Shown: positions 22,136-31,200 of the stretch, piece by piece | Position numbering within the stretch: the first letter of the stretch is position 1 | How the letters are laid out: each line of letters opens with the position of its first letter | NCBI GenBank assembly: GCA_905221605.1 | Contig: CAJNDS010002198.1 | Location: 356,676 to 409,175, forward strand | Reading direction: 5' to 3' | DNA length: 52,500 bases | Source of the DNA: Symbiodinium natans | Taxonomy: Eukaryota; Sar; Dinophyceae; Suessiales; Symbiodiniaceae | Made by a program: the position numbers and the translations under genes | Notes under the pieces: model-generated | Databases searched by the model: none | What the model saw: only the letters and a program-made list of their open reading frames with translations | What the model was told of the DNA's origin: nothing

Positions 22136-22573
22136 CTAAACCCTAAACCCTAAACTCTAAACCCTAAAGCCTAAACTCTAAACCCTAAACCCTAAACCCG
22201 AAGCCCTAAACCCTAACCCTAAACCCTAAACCCTAATCCCTAATCCCTAAACCCTAAGCCTAAACCCTTCACTCAAAAGGCCGAGCACACGCCTCTACCT
22301 GCCGCAGCTGCAGATCGACCCTACACTTGCTGGGCGATCGTGTCTTGGGCCCATCTTGCAATGGCTCCGAGCTCACGCATGGGCGGCAGGTTTAGGGTTT
22401 ACGGTTTAGGGTTTAGGGTTGAGGGTTTAGGGTTGAGGGTTGAGGGTTTAGGGTTGAGGGTTTAGGGTTTGGGGTTTAGGGTTTAGGGTTTAGGGTTTAG
22501 GGTTTAGGGTTTAGGGTTTAGGGTTTAGGGTTTAGGGTTTAGGGTTTAGGGTTTAGGGTTTAGGGTTTAGGGT
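22136..22573. repeat. CCCTAAA array, GC-rich island and TTTAGGG array (insertion target)
   Basis: CCCTAAA-type units at 22136-22270, an island at 22271-22387, then a TTTAGGG array at 22388-22573. The latter is interrupted by the copia-type element and resumes at 32983. Confidence 0.9.
22569..22573. repeat. Target-site duplication, left copy (AGGGT)
   Basis: AGGGT immediately left of the left LTR; the same five bases follow the right LTR at 32983-32987. Five bp is usual for Ty1/copia. Because the target is itself a TTTAGGG array, the match is less decisive than in unique DNA. Confidence 0.65.
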
Positions 22574-22803
22574 CTCGCGTGGGCAGGAAGCTCCACAGCG
22601 GGGTTACGCAGGGCTCTCCTTTTTGCCACCAAGCAGCAACACAAAACAAGACAAGAAAGAAGGTGACTTCTGGTATCTTTGCTTCTACTGTACACTATAC
22701 ATGCTGACTTCTAAAAATATCTTGTGGGTGTGGCAGGGCTCCTGTGTAGACCTTAAGCCAAACACCGCACATGATTATGAGGTTGAATGCTTCCACACTC
22801 GCG
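22574..22803 (-). repeat. 3' LTR of the copia-type element
   Basis: 230 bp, apparently identical to 32753-32982 (offset 10,179). On the minus strand it begins CGCGAGTGTGGAAG and ends CTGCCCACGCGAG, so CGCGAG stands at both ends and the usual TG...CA lies six bases inside. The boundaries are supported by the polypurine tract and primer site, which abut them exactly. Confidence 0.9.
22711..22720 (-). promoter_or_regulatory. T-rich promoter-like box in 3' LTR
   Basis: Minus strand ATATTTTTAG. Dinoflagellate promoters are reported to use TTTT-type boxes in place of TATA, so this could be a core element. The functional copy would be the one in the 5' LTR at 32890-32899. Confidence 0.25.
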
Positions 22804-22812
22804 CTCCCCCTT
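22804..22812 (-). promoter_or_regulatory. Polypurine tract
   Basis: Minus strand AAGGGGGAG lies directly next to the 3' LTR. It is the expected plus-strand priming site for reverse transcription. Confidence 0.75.
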
Positions 22813-22821
22813 GGTGACGCG

Positions 22822-23220
22822 TCACCAACTGTATGACGGGAGGCAGAAGAACTTCATCACCATAACGGCAAAAAGGGCTCTCACTGGATCCTGCGGCCTG
22901 GGATGCTTTCCCGGCAGGCTCAAGTGTAGCCTCTTTGAAGCAAAATGCTTCGTTGAAGAAATGGGCTTCGAATGCTCCACTCCGGCCTGGGGAGCATCCC
23001 CGGCGTAGTGGAACCAGAAGCGTTCTTCTTGGCTAGGTCCGCGGCAAAAGAAGTCTGACGTCGACCTCAAACTCTGTCCGGCCTCGCCATTGATGAGGAT
23101 GATGTAGGCGGGCGACTCGCGGGTTGCGCCAGCTATCATCTGTGAACTCCCTGGCGCCGTCAGGGTACAAGGCCAGCGTTCGTCTTTGACCCGTGAGCGC
23201 ACGGAGGGGTACTGGTGCAC
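22822..23220 (-). pseudogene. Copia-type element, C-terminal tail fragment 2
   Basis: An open frame that appears to continue the tail protein of 23033-23593 after a +1 shift near 23110: the segment up to SWRNPR is continued by ESPAYIILINGEAG in this frame. It ends a few bases before the polypurine tract. No domain is recognised. Confidence 0.45.
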
Positions 23221-23593
23221 GGCTATTGGAGGGGTCGAACCTCCTCACTCTCGCAGTTGAGTGCCATCTGATCAGCACTGCTGGCCGCTCATCATCGTAT
23301 TGGTAAAAATCATCTCTGAACTCAACTGGCGGAGCTTGGAAGAGAGTCGATTGGTCTCCACCCCATGACGTCCTCGCGCGCCGCATTTCCCTCATAGTTG
23401 GCTGCAGCGTGGGGGCGGGCCAGCCTACCCTGAGGATATAGGGCGGATCAGGCGGATGATTGAGCCGTAGGGGCCTTGCTTGGAATGGGCCTCTAGGCTG
23501 GGCGACTACGTCTCTGGACAGGCTCAGGCGGGTTCGCTGGCGCGTCTGCTGGGCCTGGCATAAACACCTGAACTTCATCATCAGCAAAGGCAA
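23033..23593 (-). pseudogene. Copia-type element, C-terminal tail fragment 1
   Basis: 186-codon ORF overlapping the end of the RNase H/tail ORF in another frame. It probably carries on the same polyprotein after a +1 shift between 23593 and 23493 (PPVEFRDDFYQYDDERPAVL). It is rich in Arg, Pro and Trp with no known domain. Only the position before the polypurine tract ties it to the element. Confidence 0.45.
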
Positions 23594-24284
23594 ATGTGAT
23601 AGGGCGGCCTTGAGGCTCTACATCAGGCTCCTGCTGCGCTACAGGTCTCGGGGGCCTTCGCCTCAAGCCTTCTTCAGGGCTCATTGCGGGAACGGGTTCC
23701 CTAACACGAGCAACGCGGGCCTCATCAGGATCTGGGCCTTCATACTCATCTTCGGGCTGTTCAGGAATGATAAGCTCTTCAGGTTCTGGGGCTGGGAGTC
23801 TCGGCCTGAGGAGATCCTCGGCTTGTCGAAACACTGCCCTCAAACAAGCCTTACATGCTTCCCAAACTGCAATGGACGTGATTGAGATTAGCACCGCAAA
23901 CACTACAAGAGACCAGTCTTCACTACTCTGGGTCCTGTCCTGGTCCTTAGTGGCTCTGGCGTTGCACAGGCAACAGGCCAAAATGACTGCCCTTAGGCAA
24001 TCCTTCACGTGCTGAACGGATTTTGCCTTAGTGATTTCGGCAGGCGGATCCTGCGCGGACATTCCCAGCACTGCCATCAACGTCTTGATCCTCTGCGGGC
24101 CAAGTGCCTTAGTCCCTATATCAGCACCATTCTTGTCTCCACCTACATGCACGAAAACGAGCAATTTCATGTCAGACCTCTCTTTCAGGACTCTAGCCCT
24201 AATTTTTAGGTGACGGGTTCTCCAAGAAACGGTGGGGCTGTTGATCACTGTGATAGCACTCAGGTTGTCGTTTGCCACAAACAC
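23493..24284 (-). CDS. Copia-type element, C-terminal half of RNase H plus hydrophobic tail
   Basis: Continues the RT/RNase H frame after the TGA at 24300-24302; the codons between are open. VANDNLSAI carries a late RNase H acidic residue. WRTRHLKIRA and GADIGTKALG are standard copia RNase H C-terminal motifs (residues 1-65 of this ORF). Beyond the usual copia end there are about 190 extra residues. These include two Cys/hydrophobic segments (about 93-110 and 123-147, SLVVFAVLISITSIAVW), which look membrane-spanning, followed by an acidic Pro-rich tail. The role of the tail is unknown. An env-like function would be speculation. Confidence 0.7.
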   Translation of the reverse strand: MFVANDNLSAITVINSPTVSWRTRHLKIRARVLKERSDMKLLVFVHVGGDKNGADIGTKALGPQRIKTLMAVLGMSAQDPPAEITKAKSVQHVKDCLRAVILACCLCNARATKDQDRTQSSEDWSLVVFAVLISITSIAVWEACKACLRAVFRQAEDLLRPRLPAPEPEELIIPEQPEDEYEGPDPDEARVARVREPVPAMSPEEGLRRRPPRPVAQQEPDVEPQGRPITFAFADDEVQVFMPGPADAPANPPEPVQRRSRPA

Positions 24285-24299
24285 CCTTGGTTCATGCTG

Positions 24300-24302
24300 T
24301 CA
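24300..24302 (-). other. In-frame TGA inside RNase H
   Basis: Reads GAA CTG TGA CAG CAT. The frame is open for a further 260 codons with RNase H motifs, so this is a single nonsense codon, not a change of frame. Confidence 0.85.
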
Positions 24303-25940
24303 CAGTTCACGAGCAAGTCCTACATGTGCAACTGCATAGTTACTGCCAGTAGTAGTGGAGAGAAGTTCTGCTTCACATGAAGACTGCGTGCAAAACGGCT
24401 GCCTTGTGCTGACCCAACCAACAGTAGACCCTTCACAGCGAAGCACCGTGCACTCATGAGACCTATCACCTCCTGGTGCGTGCGACGCATCTGTGTATGC
24501 CTGCAGCGCGTGCGTATAGTCTTGCGTTCCTACAAGGTTGTGCTCATCTCTGTCCTTAGGGCCTGCGAAAACAAGACCTACCGACGGCGTCACAGACAAG
24601 TAACCTAGAACCTGCAGGGCCTGCCTAAACGTGAACTCAGGGTCCTTTGTGCTCCACTGAGCAAGCTTGGAAACGGCGAAGCAAAGATCAACCCTAGTAC
24701 GAATCGACAACCACAGCAGTTCACCTACAACTTGTTGGCACTTCCTAATGCTTTCGGCGTTGGGGTTAGGGACGGCAACAGGGTCCTCCAGTCCTTGTGG
24801 AAGAGGCTGCACTGAAGCGACAAACTCGTTGGTGTACCTACTCAGCAAGTCCTTCGCGTAAGCGGTTTGAGTTACAACCAACCTGCCCTCCCTTGACCAG
24901 TACAGCTCTAAGCCCAAAAAGCGAACTGGATTCGACGGGTCACTTCCAACCTTCTCTGGGTCAGAACACGCCCACTTTTCACAAACTGCCCTAATGACCC
25001 CCTCGCCTAAATCCTCTATACCTGACCCAAGAATATCGTCAACGTAGACAGCGATCCACCCGAGCACTTCCTGGGACTGCGCAGGCACAGGAAAGTCTGG
25101 GTCCTGAACGAGAACTGTCTCAACGTCAACAACAAACCAAACGCAGTCGTCAGCAAGAGACTGCACTAGCTTCAAAAGCTTGCTTTTCCAGGGAATTTTC
25201 AGGGTACGAAGTTCAGCGTCTCTCGTGAAACCCCAGTCTCTAGGACTCTGGTCAAGACCGTAAACTGCCTTTTTCACTATGAGGAAAGTACCTACAGGCA
25301 CGACTCCTTTGGACACTAGGACGCGTGGAGGGTTCAGAACAACATACTCAGCTGGGTTCTCGCTCTCCGGCGAGTCCCGTCGGACCGCGTGAGCAGTTCC
25401 AGCGTGAGCTACTGCCTCTTGCGCACCCTCACGGTTCCTAGGCAACAGTTCTGAGTTTAGGAAAGCAGTCTTGATGTCTACTGACCAAACAGGCATTCCA
25501 CGACGTGAACTATATGCTAACAACATGCGCAGGCGAGTAAGGTCAACTCCACTAGAGTAGAGGTCATGTTTCCTCTGGGCCTTTGACTCTCCTAGGCACG
25601 TACCAAGAAAGTTACCACAAGCAACTATTCGGGCTTTGAGCCTACCTTTGGGGGCCTTGATACTGCAGATAAGCTTTGAGGGAATGACAGTGACCTTCAC
25701 ACCCTTCGCGCTCAACTCGTCCAGCCTCTCCTGGGTCACAGGCTCAAGCGCCTCTTTGTCCTCAGTAAGGGACAGGAACTCTGCGACGACTGCCGGTCGC
25801 CACGTTTTGAAGAACTTGCCAGTTCGGTACGATCTTGGTCTGCAACACCTGCTCCGGCGTGTCCTCTTGAACCGCGTTCTCATCAAGAGTTTCCGGAAAG
25901 GATGCTTCACACACGCAGACAGCAACCGCACCTTCGTCAC
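24300..25940 (-). CDS. Copia-type reverse transcriptase and N-terminal RNase H
   Basis: The credible part runs from about 25815 (KTWRPAVVAEF, the normal copia RT entry) to the TGA at 24300-24302; residues before that are another-frame extension. RT motifs: SVDIKTAFLN (about 153-162), KKAVYGLDQSPRDW, catalytic YVDD (299-302) and FLGLEL. RNase H motifs: AYTDASHA with Asp483 and SSCEAEL with Glu524. The frame of the preceding dioxygenase-like ORF overlaps its start in another phase, so a +1 shift near 25815 is needed to join them. The TGA falls inside RNase H, and the same frame continues beyond it. Confidence 0.88.
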   Translation of the reverse strand: MTKVRLLSACVKHPFRKLLMRTRFKRTRRSRCCRPRSYRTGKFFKTWRPAVVAEFLSLTEDKEALEPVTQERLDELSAKGVKVTVIPSKLICSIKAPKGRLKARIVACGNFLGTCLGESKAQRKHDLYSSGVDLTRLRMLLAYSSRRGMPVWSVDIKTAFLNSELLPRNREGAQEAVAHAGTAHAVRRDSPESENPAEYVVLNPPRVLVSKGVVPVGTFLIVKKAVYGLDQSPRDWGFTRDAELRTLKIPWKSKLLKLVQSLADDCVWFVVDVETVLVQDPDFPVPAQSQEVLGWIAVYVDDILGSGIEDLGEGVIRAVCEKWACSDPEKVGSDPSNPVRFLGLELYWSREGRLVVTQTAYAKDLLSRYTNEFVASVQPLPQGLEDPVAVPNPNAESIRKCQQVVGELLWLSIRTRVDLCFAVSKLAQWSTKDPEFTFRQALQVLGYLSVTPSVGLVFAGPKDRDEHNLVGTQDYTHALQAYTDASHAPGGDRSHECTVLRCEGSTVGWVSTRQPFCTQSSCEAELLSTTTGSNYAVAHVGLAREL

Positions 25941-27591
25941 GCAAGCTCAAGGCACGCAACTCGCACTCCAACTCCTCACGCTTCACGAGCAGCTCAGAGA
26001 GGATGGTGCCCTCACAGGCCTCCTTTAGGCCATGCTCTTCAAAGGCTGTGATGAACTCTTGTCGCTCACGGGCGATCAGCTTGCTCACCACACTGTGCTC
26101 GTCAAGCAGCCCTTCAAGCGCCCACGTGTCACCCTCAAGCTCGCGCGGTTCTAAAAACAGAGCCTGCTCAACTTCTTGCTCATAGGCCTCCTCGTCACAC
26201 GCTCTGTCTGGCGTGTCTTCAAGGTTAGTTGGCCGAAAACTGTCGAAAAACAACTGTGCTTCGAACTCCTCGCACCCTACCGCACAACAGCAAGGTACGC
26301 TCATGGACAGGTCTGGCACGGCAGACACCTCACGCTCAACGGTTGCCTCTGGCGACATCCCAGCACAGCACACGGCGTCAAGCTTCACAAACAACTTGCT
26401 GCAAACAGTACAGTCACGCTCACAGCAACTACAGGTACATGCGGCGGCCTGCTCTTCAGCAACAGGACCTACGCCTTCACTCTCAAGCTTTTTTGGGTTT
26501 TGGATTATGCTATTTTTAAGGTTTTTGGGATTTTCAAGCTCTTTCAGAGGGGTGGCTCCCCCTTGCTGTGCAACAGCAACATTGGAAAAATGCTCTTGCG
26601 GGGGAACGTTGAACCCCAAGCTTGTCAACTCCGCACGCTCCGCTCCTTTGAGCTTATCCGGGCGGCTCACCGTGTAAGCAGAGAGCACAACTCGATGCTC
26701 TTCACATGGCCACGGTTCACTGCAATGCCACCGGTGCGAGTTGAACCGGAACGGCTGTCCTAAGGGAAAAACTTGTCCTTGCGCAACTTGTCCTGTAGGA
26801 AGCGTTTTGCAAACCGCTGGTCCACGTTGCTCATCACCACTGACAGTTTGCACCCACAAGCCACCACCACGAGACGGCGCTTGCACAGTAACTATGTGGT
26901 TTGGGTACAACGGATGATTGTGAACATCACGATGCAACACTGCCTCAGCGTCAGTACTCAAAACAACGGTAGTAAACTCAGCGTGTGGCACAGCATGCCG
27001 CACAAGCTTGGTCAACAACGTTGCTACACCTGAGTAACGCTTCGTGTTCTTGGTCACACCTGACACGCCACCATGCACAAACTGACCAAACACATGATGC
27101 TTGCCAGAGTGTAGGCGCTTGCCATTATCACGCGACGCGTCAAGGTCAGAAAGAGACAGTTGAGCAACAAAGGCCAAAGCCGCATCAACATCAAATGGCG
27201 TTGTAGCAGCAAGCTCACCAGCACATTGGTCAACGGCCTGGGGTGTTCCCCGGCTTTCGCAACCAACTTTTGCAAGCACAACGGGCCGTTTGGCACTATG
27301 CCGGCGCACTGGGGCTGGCAGCTCTCCCTCTTCAAACGGTGGATCGTCGCCATCAGGATTGGCGGCAACTACCTGTAAGTTTGGGCTGTCGCCGTGAAAC
27401 AACTTCGTCGCAAGCTTCAACATGTCACCGACCAACACAACATAGCCATGTTTTACAAGGCTGGCGGGGCACAACACAATATCGTCTTCGGCACGGGCCT
27501 TCCACTCTGACTGACGTCGGCGATGCCACGTCCTAGTAAGTATCTGTGTTTTAGCGCCGTAAGGTGCCAACGTGGGCGGTGGCCATCCCAA
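25762..27591 (-). CDS. Copia-type pol segment: integrase C-terminus and TET/JBP-like dioxygenase-like domain
   Basis: 609-codon ORF; the useful frame ends near 25815. Residues 1-65 (WPPPTLAPYGAK ... GYVVLVGD) are the end of the integrase. Residues about 160-310 hold a double-stranded beta-helix-type 2-oxoglutarate/Fe(II) signature: LHRDVHN (H220, D222), GGGLWVQ, NSHRWHCSEPW (H289, or less likely H286) and HRVVLSAYT (R300). The HRDxHN motif closely resembles TET/JBP oxygenases, which hydroxylate 5-methylcytosine or thymine in DNA. A Cys-rich stretch (385-440, with CTCSCCERDC and PCCCAVGC) and an acidic linker follow, then the RT entry. Metal and 2-oxoglutarate residues all appear present. Activity and substrate are inference. 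Confidence 0.75.
   Translation of the reverse strand: MGWPPPTLAPYGAKTQILTRTWHRRRQSEWKARAEDDIVLCPASLVKHGYVVLVGDMLKLATKLFHGDSPNLQVVAANPDGDDPPFEEGELPAPVRRHSAKRPVVLAKVGCESRGTPQAVDQCAGELAATTPFDVDAALAFVAQLSLSDLDASRDNGKRLHSGKHHVFGQFVHGGVSGVTKNTKRYSGVATLLTKLVRHAVPHAEFTTVVLSTDAEAVLHRDVHNHPLYPNHIVTVQAPSRGGGLWVQTVSGDEQRGPAVCKTLPTGQVAQGQVFPLGQPFRFNSHRWHCSEPWPCEEHRVVLSAYTVSRPDKLKGAERAELTSLGFNVPPQEHFSNVAVAQQGGATPLKELENPKNLKNSIIQNPKKLESEGVGPVAEEQAAACTCSCCERDCTVCSKLFVKLDAVCCAGMSPEATVEREVSAVPDLSMSVPCCCAVGCEEFEAQLFFDSFRPTNLEDTPDRACDEEAYEQEVEQALFLEPRELEGDTWALEGLLDEHSVVSKLIARERQEFITAFEEHGLKEACEGTILSELLVKREELECELRALSLRDEGAVAVCVCEASFPETLDENAVQEDTPEQVLQTKIVPNWQVLQNVATGSRRRVPVPY
26662..27114 (-). other. TET/JBP-like 2OG-Fe(II) dioxygenase domain
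   Basis: Domain limits for the dioxygenase-like segment: HxD at about 26926-26934, distal His near 26725, 2-oxoglutarate Arg near 26692. The spacing from distal His to Arg is 11 residues, in the normal range for the superfamily. Confidence 0.65.
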
Positions 27592-28279
27592 GCGGGCAAG
27601 CGTGTCTGACCGCCACCTCGCGGCGACCGCTCTTGCGGCGCAGGCCCACGGCCCACTTATCGGGGGGATGTGCGTTAGCTAGCAGAATAGTACGAACCTG
27701 CTGCTTTAGTCGGCGTACGACATTTTCAACCCTGCCGTTGCTGTTGTGCTCTTGGGGCGCAGCTGCAGTGTGCAATATGCCACGCGCGTCAACGAAACGC
27801 CTAAATGGTGTCGAGATGAACTCGGACCCTGCGTCTGTATGGATTCGCGCAATCGGCAACTTCAGCACCTCAAGCTGCGCACAAATCCGGGCAGTAGCAT
27901 GCGCAACTTCGTTCGGACCTTTGGAGTCAAGGGGTTCAACAAAGACAAGCTCAACCATTTTAATGGGGCGGTTTTCGGCATCAGCTTCATCGTCCAGCTT
28001 AGCCTTATCTTCCGCACAGCGCTCAAGCAACTCACGACCTGCAGCGTGGCTGCCACGCGCGGGGTACAACTTATCACCGAACCACTCATCTAGAGCGCGA
28101 TCCTCTTCACTAGGATCTACAACTGAAGGCTCGTAGCCCTCACAATCACTTGGGATGCTGGGCTCGTTCGGGCACTCGGCCTGAGGACCTCCCCGGCTTA
28201 TGTCGAGCTCCTCACAAACCTCACCCAACACAACACTCCCCCGAAGTTCACTCGAGGCATCCGCGCCAGCATCTGGCAT
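27551..28279 (-). CDS. Copia-type integrase catalytic core, distal part
   Basis: Contains RIHTDAGSEF (Asp149) and NSNGRVENVVRR (Glu185), 36 positions apart: the second and third residues of the DDE triad with the retroviral D-X35-E spacing. The first Asp lies in the preceding ORF (LSLDCPGP). The acidic N-terminal half is the variable insert seen between the first two catalytic residues. Its ATG overlaps the TGA of the upstream ORF as TGATG. The frame is lost again near 27590, where the integrase C-terminus continues in the next ORF. Confidence 0.85.
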   Translation of the reverse strand: MPDAGADASSELRGSVVLGEVCEELDISRGGPQAECPNEPSIPSDCEGYEPSVVDPSEEDRALDEWFGDKLYPARGSHAAGRELLERCAEDKAKLDDEADAENRPIKMVELVFVEPLDSKGPNEVAHATARICAQLEVLKLPIARIHTDAGSEFISTPFRRFVDARGILHTAAAPQEHNSNGRVENVVRRLKQQVRTILLANAHPPDKWAVGLRRKSGRREVAVRHACPLGMATAHVGTLRR

Positions 28280-31200
28280 CAGCGAACCCTCCCCCGAACC
28301 CGGAACTCATGACACTTACTCCCTCGCTGACCATCGGGTCCAACTCGGGGCACTCCAGGATCGCCATCACCATCCAACCCTGGTTGATTATCGGGCTCGG
28401 CCTCAACCTCCCTAGGTTCATCTGGCTCATTTCCCAAATCCACCTGACTAGCGCGCTCTTCATCAGGATTTGCCGGAGTTTGGGACTCTGCCAACAAGGG
28501 CCGACCACGCACGTCAACAGGAACTGTGTAAACCGCAGTCAATAGATAACGCCTACGATGACTGAGTTCGTCCTGAGACTTTTTGTACGGACCTGGACAA
28601 TCAAGCGACAATACAAAGGCCTGTGGTGCGCGGACTCGTCTATGTTGCCTTTGGGTAGCGGTCCCGATCACACAATCTCTGCATGTCCTTAACGGTGGCC
28701 AATGTCCATTCTTTACATGTGCTTCAAAACTAATCTTGGAAAGTTTGAGTTTGGGGCTCCCCGACACAACGGCCTCAAGCTGAGCACACACAATGCGCAA
28801 TGCACCTGGCGCCCATGCCGCCCATCGAGCAGATTCCCCAACAGTGGATTGGTTTGGATCACCCACTCCCTCACCCTGCCAACCCGGACCCCTCACACTC
28901 ATGGCGCTCATTGGCTGCGTGGACGCCCACGTAGTTGGCTTCCTTTTAGGGTGGCCAAGCGGTCCTTGATCCCCATGAATTTGCTTTAACCCCAGCAATC
29001 GCTCAACTGCTAGGTAACTCGGAGTGGCCCACATTGAAGGGTATCCATCTGGGGCCTCATGCTCCATGACCTCAGGGCTCAGGTACGACTGAGGGTCCTG
29101 GGGATTTTCAAACAACACCCAACATCGACTCCTGAATGTGTAGGTACCGGCATCCCCTGCCGAGGTGCTTCCCACGCGTTTTATGCACTCATCAGCTGTC
29201 CCGTCTACCCAGGTAACTGCTCGTGATGCCAACAATGCCAACATGTACATGCGATGCAAAAGGACATCAGATTCATACACCTGCGACTGCTGAGAGGGAG
29301 TCAAACCGGGCAAACCATGCACATGGGGGCCATCGCGAGCTCGAAGTGGGGGTGGACCTCCCTCCCGAAACCGACACCTCGAGAATGGACCACAGGGCGG
29401 ACCTCCGAGCACCGCATCGACTTTCCCCGAACAAACTAACTCAAGGAGGTACCTATACGTGAGCGGGTTCATCAGGTCTTCTTTTAGGTCGACCGACACA
29501 CAAACACCTCCTGCAGCTGTCACGGCATCCTCAATCTGCCGCCGGCTCTCTCCAGCAAACAAGTTAAGAACTACCTTCCCAGCCTTTTTAAGTTTTCGCC
29601 TAAACCTACGATTCCAGACTAAGGTCTCATGTGACTGCTCTGGCCACGCTGCGACTGCGGACTTCACATCATTTGGGATTTGGGGCCACATGCGTCCTGC
29701 AGCAACATGCAAAGCTGAACCAACGTCCCCATCAACCCGCACGTCGTGAATCAACTTGTCTAAAAGCTCAATTTCAGTGTTGTGCGCTGTGCGGATTTCG
29801 AGCGTTCGTGCACACAGGTCATTGGCGAAGCTCCACATGCGATGTTGCTCAATTTCGGCGATCAACTTGTATGCCTCAGTTTCTGACACTCGGGGGCATC
29901 CAGAAGTAGTGAGAACTTCAATCTTTCCGCGTTGCGGATGAGCTAGCACACACCTTCGACCTGACCAGTCTAGCCGACATCCAAGCTCGATAAGCTGTCC
30001 TAGGGAAACGATCGGCTCAGCCTCTTGGTCAGTGACAAGTGTGCCTAGTGAGTTGACCCATAACATCGCGGAACCTGACGCGAGATTCACTTCACGTCTC
30101 CTGAGAGCACTCAAGTCCTCGCCCTCAAGCTTCGGTCTAAGGCACGCGCTTGCACCGGAATCGATCAGGCCATACTTGCAACTAAGGCCCCGGCCATCCG
30201 GCACGCCCAGATGGGCTGCGTCAGATGGCTCAAAACTCGCGCGGTCGTTTTGGAACAATTCTGGCACCAACTCAGCGCCGACATTGAGCGCTTTAAGCTG
30301 TAGGGACCGCAGCAAGTTCGTGGCCTCTTGCATCATTTGGGCGCTTGATGCTCCCAGCTGCCCCTCCCCCGAACCTGCACTAGCAGCTTGGGCGGACTCC
30401 GCGGCGCTTGCAGCCTCAGCCTTCTTAGCGCTCTTGGTTCCCCCCTTACCCTTGGCTTTGGGCAGGGTATCCTCAACCTTAGCAGCTTCAGGGTTTTTGC
30501 GGGGACATGCATCTTTCATGTGACCAGTGGCACTGCATAGAAAACACCTGCCAGTTCCCTTACCTATGGGGGCATGCGTAAAATGACACTTATCGGCATA
30601 GTGACATCCAGCTTCAGTCATCCAGTGCTTGCATGCTGGCTTAGGATTGCCCTTTCCACCCTTACCACCACCCTTCGCTTCAGCACCCTTCCCCTTGGAC
30701 TCCCCACCACCCGGCGTCTCAACCCGAGCAACCTTATGTTTCTTGGGGTCCTCACTCAATGCTGCAGCCTCGCACTCGGCCAACAAAAGCTCAGCGTACT
30801 TACTGACAGCATCCTGGTTGGGAACTTGGTCAAGCAAGTGGTTCGTCCTAAAGGTTTGAAGGCGAAACAACGAAGAGGTGGACAAATTCGGAGGATGAAG
30901 ACTGTCTAGACCTTTCACCTGCAACGACGGGTCTGGGAGATTCAAGCCAACTTCAGTCGATCTGACAATCCAACGACGCCATTTCCTAATAGCCTTGACT
31001 GCGGCATGTGCAGTTGCACTGCTTCCTGGGTGTGTAATGTAGTTAAGCAGTTGTTCACGCTCTGCACTTCCCCCAGGTTGGTACTTACACATGGTCTTGT
31101 ACACGATTGCAGCGGTCGAAAACAATCTAGACGTAACTATGTCCTCACGCAAATCTGCACCAACACACTTCAGCAACATGGGCACTGCTTTCTGCTCTAC

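Noticed and set aside
22574-22803. Short ORF shared by both LTRs (CYCTLYMLTSKN-like)
   Set aside because: It appears in both copies only because the LTRs are identical, and it is antisense to the element.
24300-24302. Selenocysteine-type recoding of the TGA in RNase H
   Set aside because: The position is not a catalytic Cys/Sec site, and no following stem-loop could be demonstrated; a nonsense mutation is simpler.
26176-26763. 195-codon plus-strand ORF within the copia-type element
   Set aside because: It is antisense to the dioxygenase-like ORF, has no motif, and GC-rich coding DNA commonly gives such shadows.
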